A stretch of 35,031 bases of DNA. Source: Lysobacterales bacterium (GTDB lineage Bacteria; Pseudomonadota; Gammaproteobacteria; Xanthomonadales; Xanthomonadaceae). A program made the position numbers and the translations under genes. Numbering within the stretch: position 1 is the stretch's first letter; the number at the start of each line of letters is the position of its first letter. Positions 31,043-35,031 of this stretch are shown here, piece by piece. The stretch lies in NCBI GenBank assembly GCA_017302035.1, contig JAFLEA010000024.1:1-35031 (forward strand), read 5' to 3'. The notes under the pieces are model-generated. The model ran no database searches, was not told where the DNA came from, and worked only from the letters and a program-made list of their open reading frames with translations.

Positions 31043-33268
31043 ATGAATACGCAGACGCAAGCGACACGCGGTCCCCGGCACTGGTGGGCGACCTGGCTGG
31101 GCTTCTGGCGCGGCCGGCCGCGCTGGCTGCGACGCACGGTGTGGACAGTGCTGGTCGCCTATGCGGCCTACCTGGTGCTGGCCAACCTTTTCATCTACGC
31201 GATGCTGGATCGGGTGGCCAACCAGCGGCCCGATGCGTTCGAGGTGCAATGGGGTCGTGCCTACAGCCTGTTTCCCGGCCACGTGTCGGCGGACCAGGTG
31301 CGCATGCACGGGCAGACCCGGCAGATCGCCTGGGAGGTTCAGGCCGATCGCGCCAGCGGCCGGCTGGCCCTGCTGCCGCTGCTGCGCCGGGAAGTGCGCA
31401 TTCCCGAGGTGGTCGCCACCGGCGTCAGCGGCGGTGCGCGCCATACCGAGCGCAACCGCGAGCCGCCGCCGCCGCGCGAGGGGGGCTGGACGATGGTGTT
31501 CGAGCGCATCGTCAGCGACAGCGTCCGCCGCGGTTACATGGACGAGGTGGTGCTGGACGGCAACGGCCGCGCATCTTTCGGTTTTTCCAAGACGCTGCGC
31601 GGCGGGCCGATGGAGATCTTCCCGTCGAGCTTCCACTTCGACCGGGCGCGGGTGCTGGCCGATGGCGAGGAGGTATTCGAACGCGGCAGCCTGGGCGGCA
31701 ACTTCGCGATCCGGCGCCACAGCCGCGAGCAGGCCACGGGCCTGCAGAAGCTGCTGTTGACCGACGGCGAGATCGACATGGACGCGGAAGGCTCTTCGCT
31801 GCGGGTCCATACCGACGAGCAGGGACGCTTCCGCATGGAACTGGTGCCCGGCGGCGGCCGGTTGCAGGCGCAGCTGGTGATCCGCGACGGCCAGGTGCAA
31901 CCCGGCGGCAGCGTGGTGTGGAGCGCCCCGTTGCAGGGGCAGGGCGTCACCGGGACCGTACTGGACGACACTCTGCGCCTGGAGGCGCGGGTGGACGAGG
32001 ACATCGCGCTGCGCGCGCAGGTACCCAAGCGCGAGGGCGGTGCGTTGGAGCTGGATGCGGAGGTGCGCCTGCAAGGGCGGGAGATCCCGTTGCGGGTCGA
32101 CCTGCAAGCGCTGATCCCGCGCATGTCCGGGCACGTGGTCGGGCAATGGCAATTCCCGTCGCTGGCCTGGGTGCCGAAGCTGTTCAACGCGCCGGACTGG
32201 CTGCGACTGGACGGTTCGGGCGTGCTGGTGGCCGATCTGCAACTGGCCGACGGCCAGCCCGCGCCCGGCAGCCGCATCGAGTTGCCGCAGGTGAAGGCGA
32301 CCGCGCTGGTGATGGACAACCGGATCGAAGGCCAGGGCCAGGTGCGCGCCGAATTGGGCACGGCCGAATCGGGTGCGCTGGAAACCCGGATCGGGGTGCG
32401 CATGGACGGTTATTCCATCGCCGCCGCGAAGTCGCCCTCGACGCCCTACGCGCAGGGCGACAACCTGCTGCTGGACGTGACCGTGCACGGCCTGCCCGAG
32501 CGCGGCGAAGGCCTGGCCGGCACCAGTGCGCACCTGCGCTTCGCCGATGCACAGGTGCCGGACCTGCGCGTGTACAACCGCTTCCTGTCCTCGCAGGCGC
32601 GGATCGAGGGCGGCAGCGGCCTGGCCAGCGCCGACCTGCGCCTGGACGAAGGCGGCAACATCGGCCGCGGCACGGTCTCGGTGCAGGGCCGTGGCGCACG
32701 CATGTCGATGGGCGGTCGACAGCTGCAGGGCGACGTGGCGATCGACGCGCGCCTGCGCCGGGCCGATCTGCAGCAGCGCGAGTTCGTGCTGGACGGCAGC
32801 CAGGTGCGCCTGCGCAACGTGGGCTTCCGCGATGCCGACGGCCGCTCGCGCCAGGGTTGGTCGATGCGGGCGGACCTGCCCAGCGCGCGCATCGATCTGT
32901 CCGAGCCGAGTTCGGTCAACGGGACGGTCAAGGCGCAGGCCAGCGATGCCGGGTTCCTGGTCGACCTGTTCGGCGGCAACCGCAGCATGCCGGCATGGAT
33001 GGGGCGGCTGGTGGACTCGGGCCCGGTGAATGCGCAGGGACGGGTGCAGTGGAAGGGCGAGGTGCTGATCCTGGACGGCGTGGACGCGAACAACGATCGC
33101 TACCGGCTGCAGGCGCGCTTGCGCCTGGCCGGCAAGCAGCACACCGGTCAGCTGCTGGCGCAGTCGGGGCCGCTATCGATCGGCGTGGACCTGCGCGACG
33201 GGCAGCGCGACATGCGCTTCATCCGCGCCCGTGAGTGGTTCGAGTCGCATCCGCCGCTGCTGCCCTGA
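31043..33268 (+). CDS. AsmA/TamB-like anchored protein, function unknown
   Basis: A 741-residue protein with one N-terminal membrane segment (about 32-54) and a long periplasmic part made of alternating short strands with many D/G/R turns, such as LRLDEGGNIGRGTVSVQGRGARMSM and similar repeats around 480-680. This pattern resembles AsmA-like, TamB and YhdP proteins, which form groove-shaped lipid conduits between membranes; the assignment rests on pattern only. Start uncertain: ATG at 31043 is used, but ATG at 31031 with GGGA upstream is equally possible. It stands alone, 153 bases after aroG, and is followed by terminator-like hairpins. Confidence 0.65.
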   Translation: MNTQTQATRGPRHWWATWLGFWRGRPRWLRRTVWTVLVAYAAYLVLANLFIYAMLDRVANQRPDAFEVQWGRAYSLFPGHVSADQVRMHGQTRQIAWEVQADRASGRLALLPLLRREVRIPEVVATGVSGGARHTERNREPPPPREGGWTMVFERIVSDSVRRGYMDEVVLDGNGRASFGFSKTLRGGPMEIFPSSFHFDRARVLADGEEVFERGSLGGNFAIRRHSREQATGLQKLLLTDGEIDMDAEGSSLRVHTDEQGRFRMELVPGGGRLQAQLVIRDGQVQPGGSVVWSAPLQGQGVTGTVLDDTLRLEARVDEDIALRAQVPKREGGALELDAEVRLQGREIPLRVDLQALIPRMSGHVVGQWQFPSLAWVPKLFNAPDWLRLDGSGVLVADLQLADGQPAPGSRIELPQVKATALVMDNRIEGQGQVRAELGTAESGALETRIGVRMDGYSIAAAKSPSTPYAQGDNLLLDVTVHGLPERGEGLAGTSAHLRFADAQVPDLRVYNRFLSSQARIEGGSGLASADLRLDEGGNIGRGTVSVQGRGARMSMGGRQLQGDVAIDARLRRADLQQREFVLDGSQVRLRNVGFRDADGRSRQGWSMRADLPSARIDLSEPSSVNGTVKAQASDAGFLVDLFGGNRSMPAWMGRLVDSGPVNAQGRVQWKGEVLILDGVDANNDRYRLQARLRLAGKQHTGQLLAQSGPLSIGVDLRDGQRDMRFIRAREWFESHPPLLP

Positions 33269-33291
33269 GGCCGGCGGCTGATAACGCTTTC

Positions 33292-33362
33292 ATCCCGGCG
33301 TTTCCCCGATTCAGGGTTTTCCTGCGGGAAACCGCCATTACTGCACCTCGCAGTGCTTTTTT
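33292..33362 (+). ncRNA. Possible small RNA or structured 3' UTR
   Basis: Downstream of the AsmA-like gene, GATAAC (33280-33285) could serve as a -10. The following 70 bases contain the hairpin GGTTTTCC/GGGAAACC (33315-33333, one G-T pair) and end in a second hairpin with six T. It could equally be the 3' UTR of the upstream gene. No family was recognised. Confidence 0.3.
33340..33362 (+). terminator. Terminator after the AsmA-like gene
   Basis: ACTGC, loop ACCTC, GCAGT, then GC and six T (33357-33362). A short 5-bp stem, so of moderate strength. GCAGTGC is repeated directly on both sides of the T-run. Confidence 0.55.
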
Positions 33363-33434
33363 GCAGTGCAGCGTGCAAAGGCCATGACGCTTCCTTCACG
33401 ATGCACCCGCATCCCGACGTGGGGGAGGGAGCAG

Positions 33435-33467
33435 GCCCGCTGGCAGTTCGCTGCAAGCGGGCTTTTT
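33435..33467 (+). terminator. Strong terminator with TTCG loop
   Basis: Arms GCCCGCT and AGCGGGC (7 bp), one G-A mismatch, an inner GCAG/CTGC stem, a TTCG tetraloop, and five T (33463-33467). No clear gene lies between the preceding terminator and this one, so it may end a short transcript of about 100 bases (33363-33467). The rest of 33468-33627 shows no gene. Confidence 0.8.
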
Positions 33468-33614
33468 CATGCCCGTAGAGCGGAGCACCCCGGCGCTGTT
33501 TTTCAGGCCTTCTTCCGCAGCGGCGGACTGACCGTCCGCTCTGCAGCGAAGCGGACAGCGACGCCCGCGCTGCGCCCATCATCGCCCAGGCGGGGCCGGT
33601 GCTTGGGCGCATGC

Positions 33615-33620
33615 CACAAT
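33615..33620 (+). promoter_or_regulatory. glnE -10-like box (CACAAT)
   Basis: CACAAT lies only seven bases before the glnE ATG, which has no ribosome binding site. If this is the -10, transcription starts at or next to the ATG and the mRNA is leaderless. No -35 is evident. Confidence 0.3.
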
Positions 33621-33627
33621 CGCGCCG

Positions 33628-35031
33628 ATGGCTCCCTCACCCGACGTTGCATCCGCCCCTCCGGCCGCGCTGCGCCGGCGCAGCGGCGACCGCGCGCTGG
33701 CCATGCTGCGGGCGGCGTCGCCGCGGCATGCCGCACTGCTGGAGGACCCCGGGCTGGGCGAGCGGGTGCGCCAGGTGGCGCTGGCCAGCGATTTCGCGGT
33801 GGAGACCTTGCGCCGGCAGCCGGCGTTGCTCGAGCACTTGGCCGCGGCGGATCCGGTGCCACTGTCCGCACCCGTACTCGATCCCGGATTGCCGGATTCC
33901 TGGCCGACCCGGCTTCGGCTGTACCGTGCCGCCGCCTCCACCCGGCTGGTCTGGCGCGACGTGCTCGGTCTGGACACGGTGGAGGACACGCTGGCCGGCA
34001 GTACCCGGCTGGCCGAGGATTGCCTGCGCATCGCCCTGGCGGCGGTGGAGGCCGAGTTCGCCGAACGCCACGGCACGGTCCGCGATGAGGCCGGTGCGGC
34101 ACAGCGCCTGGTCGTGTTCGGGCTGGGCAAGCTGGGCGGCGGCGAACTGAACTTCTCCTCCGACATCGACCTGGTCTATGCGTATCCGCGCGCCGGCGAG
34201 TCCGACGGGCGCCGCGCGCTGGAGGCGGAGGACTACTTCGCGCGCCTGGGCCAGCGTCTGGCGAAGCTGCTGGACGAAACCACCGCCGACGGCTTCTGCC
34301 ATCGCGTGGACCTGCGCCTGCGACCGTTCGGCAGTGCCGGGCGGGTGGCGTGGTCGTTCGCGGCGATGGACGGCTATTTCCAGCGCGAGGGCCGCGACTG
34401 GGAGCGCTACGCCTGGCTCAAGGCACGCGCGGTCGCCGGCGACATCCGTGCCGGCGAGGCCTGGCTGGAGACCCTGCGCCCGTTCGTCTACCGGCGCTAT
34501 CTGGACTACACCGCGCTGGACGGGTTGCGCTCGATGAAGGCGGCGATCGTGGCCGAGATGCAGCGCCGCGACATGGCCGAGGACCTCAAGCGCGGCCCCG
34601 GCGGCATCCGCGAGATCGAATTCCTGGTGCAGTCGCTGCAGCTGATCCGCGGCGGCCGCGAGCCGGCGCTGCGCGGGCGCGGTCTGCTGCCGGCATTGCG
34701 GGCACTGGTCGAGGCCGGACAGATCGATCCCGGGCACGGCCAGGCGTTGGCCGACGCCTACCGTTTCCTGCGCCGGCTGGAGAACCGGGTGCAGATGCTG
34801 CGCGACGCCCAGACCCATGCCATGCCCGAGGACGAAGAGGATCGCCTGCGCCTGGCGCTGGGCCTGGGTTACCCGGACTGGCCGCCACTGCGCGATGCAC
34901 TGGCGCGGTGGCGCGGCCGGGTGTCGGCGGAGTTCGAGGCGCTGCTGGTGCCGCGCCGCGGGCACGCCGCGCCCGATGCGCTGGAAGGCTACTGGCGCGG
35001 CCTGCCGCGTGGCGGCGAGGCCGGGGTGCTG
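33628..35031 (+). CDS. glnE: Glutamine synthetase adenylyltransferase/removase, N-terminal half
   Basis: The first 468 codons of a protein usually about 940 residues long; the gene runs off the window. The visible half is the adenylyl-removase domain, which strips AMP from glutamine synthetase when nitrogen is short. The nucleotidyltransferase signature [18 protein letters not shown] is at 165-182, [14 protein letters not shown] follows near 227-240, and [16 protein letters not shown] near 321-336. The ATG at 33628 is the only sensible start: it lies beyond the terminator at 33435-33467 and gives a short variable tail before the fold. No shift or stop breaks the frame within the window. Confidence 0.94.
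   Translation, partial: MAPSPDVASAPPAALRRRSGDRALAMLRAASPRHAALLEDPGLGERVRQVALASDFAVETLRRQPALLEHLAAADPVPLSAPVLDPGLPDSWPTRLRLYRAAASTRLVWRDVLGLDTVEDTLAGSTRLAEDCLRIALAAVEAEFAERHGTVRDEAGAAQRLVVFGLGKLGGGELNFSSDIDLVYAYPRAGESDGRRALEAEDYFARLGQRLAKLLDETTADGFCHRVDLRLRPFGSAGRVAWSFAAMDGYFQREGRDWERYAWLKARAVAGDIRAGEAWLETLRPFVYRRYLDYTALDGLRSMKAAIVAEMQRRDMAEDLKRGPGGIREIEFLVQSLQLIRGGREPALRGRGLLPALRALVEAGQIDPGHGQALADAYRFLRRLENRVQMLRDAQTHAMPEDEEDRLRLALGLGYPDWPPLRDALARWRGRVSAEFEALLVPRRGHAAPDALEGYWRGLPRGGEAGVL

Noticed and set aside
33405-33480. A 25-codon leader peptide before glnE ending near the TTCG terminator.
   Set aside because: The codons show no amino acid bias and it runs through the hairpin itself, so it does not look like an attenuator.

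Overview
The window is a GC-rich chromosomal segment from a gammaproteobacterium of the Xanthomonadaceae/Lysobacteraceae (Lysobacter, Luteimonas or Pseudoxanthomonas type; the genus is an inference). The reasons are the very high GC, the order aroQ-accB-accC-prmA-DUF3426-fis-purH-purD, the DUF6776-bactofilin-erpA-nudC-ampE string, and recurrent TAGANT-type -10 boxes. I see no tRNA or rRNA gene, prophage, transposase or CRISPR array. The content is core metabolism, protein quality control and envelope functions, and the main interest lies in its regulatory and intergenic structures.

Layout. 1-1079: iron storage pair bfd (Fur box inside its promoter) and bfr. 1052-5466 (minus): a two-gene signalling operon, a REC protein with degenerate GGDEF and EAL domains followed by a hybrid histidine kinase. 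5545-9707: DUF4126 (minus), then DUF6776, bactofilin, erpA, nudC and ampE (plus). 9717-12509 (minus): DUF2752, CD225/dispanin and an LplT-PlsC-like fusion. 12669-13529: a DODA-type dioxygenase (plus). 13559-22625 (minus): aroQ-accB-accC-prmA, DUF3426, fis, purH, a GNAT enzyme, purD and a hotdog thioesterase. 22916-26158 (minus): cutA-dsbD-tlpA, flanked on both sides by copies of a structured repeat. 26353-28553: groES-groEL with a near-perfect sigma-32 promoter, a CIRCE operator and an intrinsic terminator. 28698-29549: a YihY/BrkB membrane protein. 29581-30889: an aromatic-rich leader peptide, an attenuator-like terminator and aroG. 31043-33268: a large AsmA/TamB-like anchored protein. 33269-33627: intergenic, with two terminator-like hairpins and a possible small RNA. 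33628-end: the N-terminal half of glnE.

How the genes work together. Bfd releases iron from Bfr under iron limitation. ErpA delivers Fe-S clusters. AroG and AroQ are steps 1 and 3 of aromatic synthesis. AccB and AccC start fatty acid synthesis. PurH and PurD belong to de novo purine synthesis. DsbD and the TlpA-like protein move reducing power to the periplasm. GroESL folds proteins.

The strongest leads are (1) a leader peptide containing F-Y-F-G-Y-W-F before an 11-bp terminator hairpin upstream of aroG, which looks like attenuation sensing all three aromatic amino acids, and (2) two copies of an intergenic element whose outer stems differ in sequence but both pair well, implying selection on structure.
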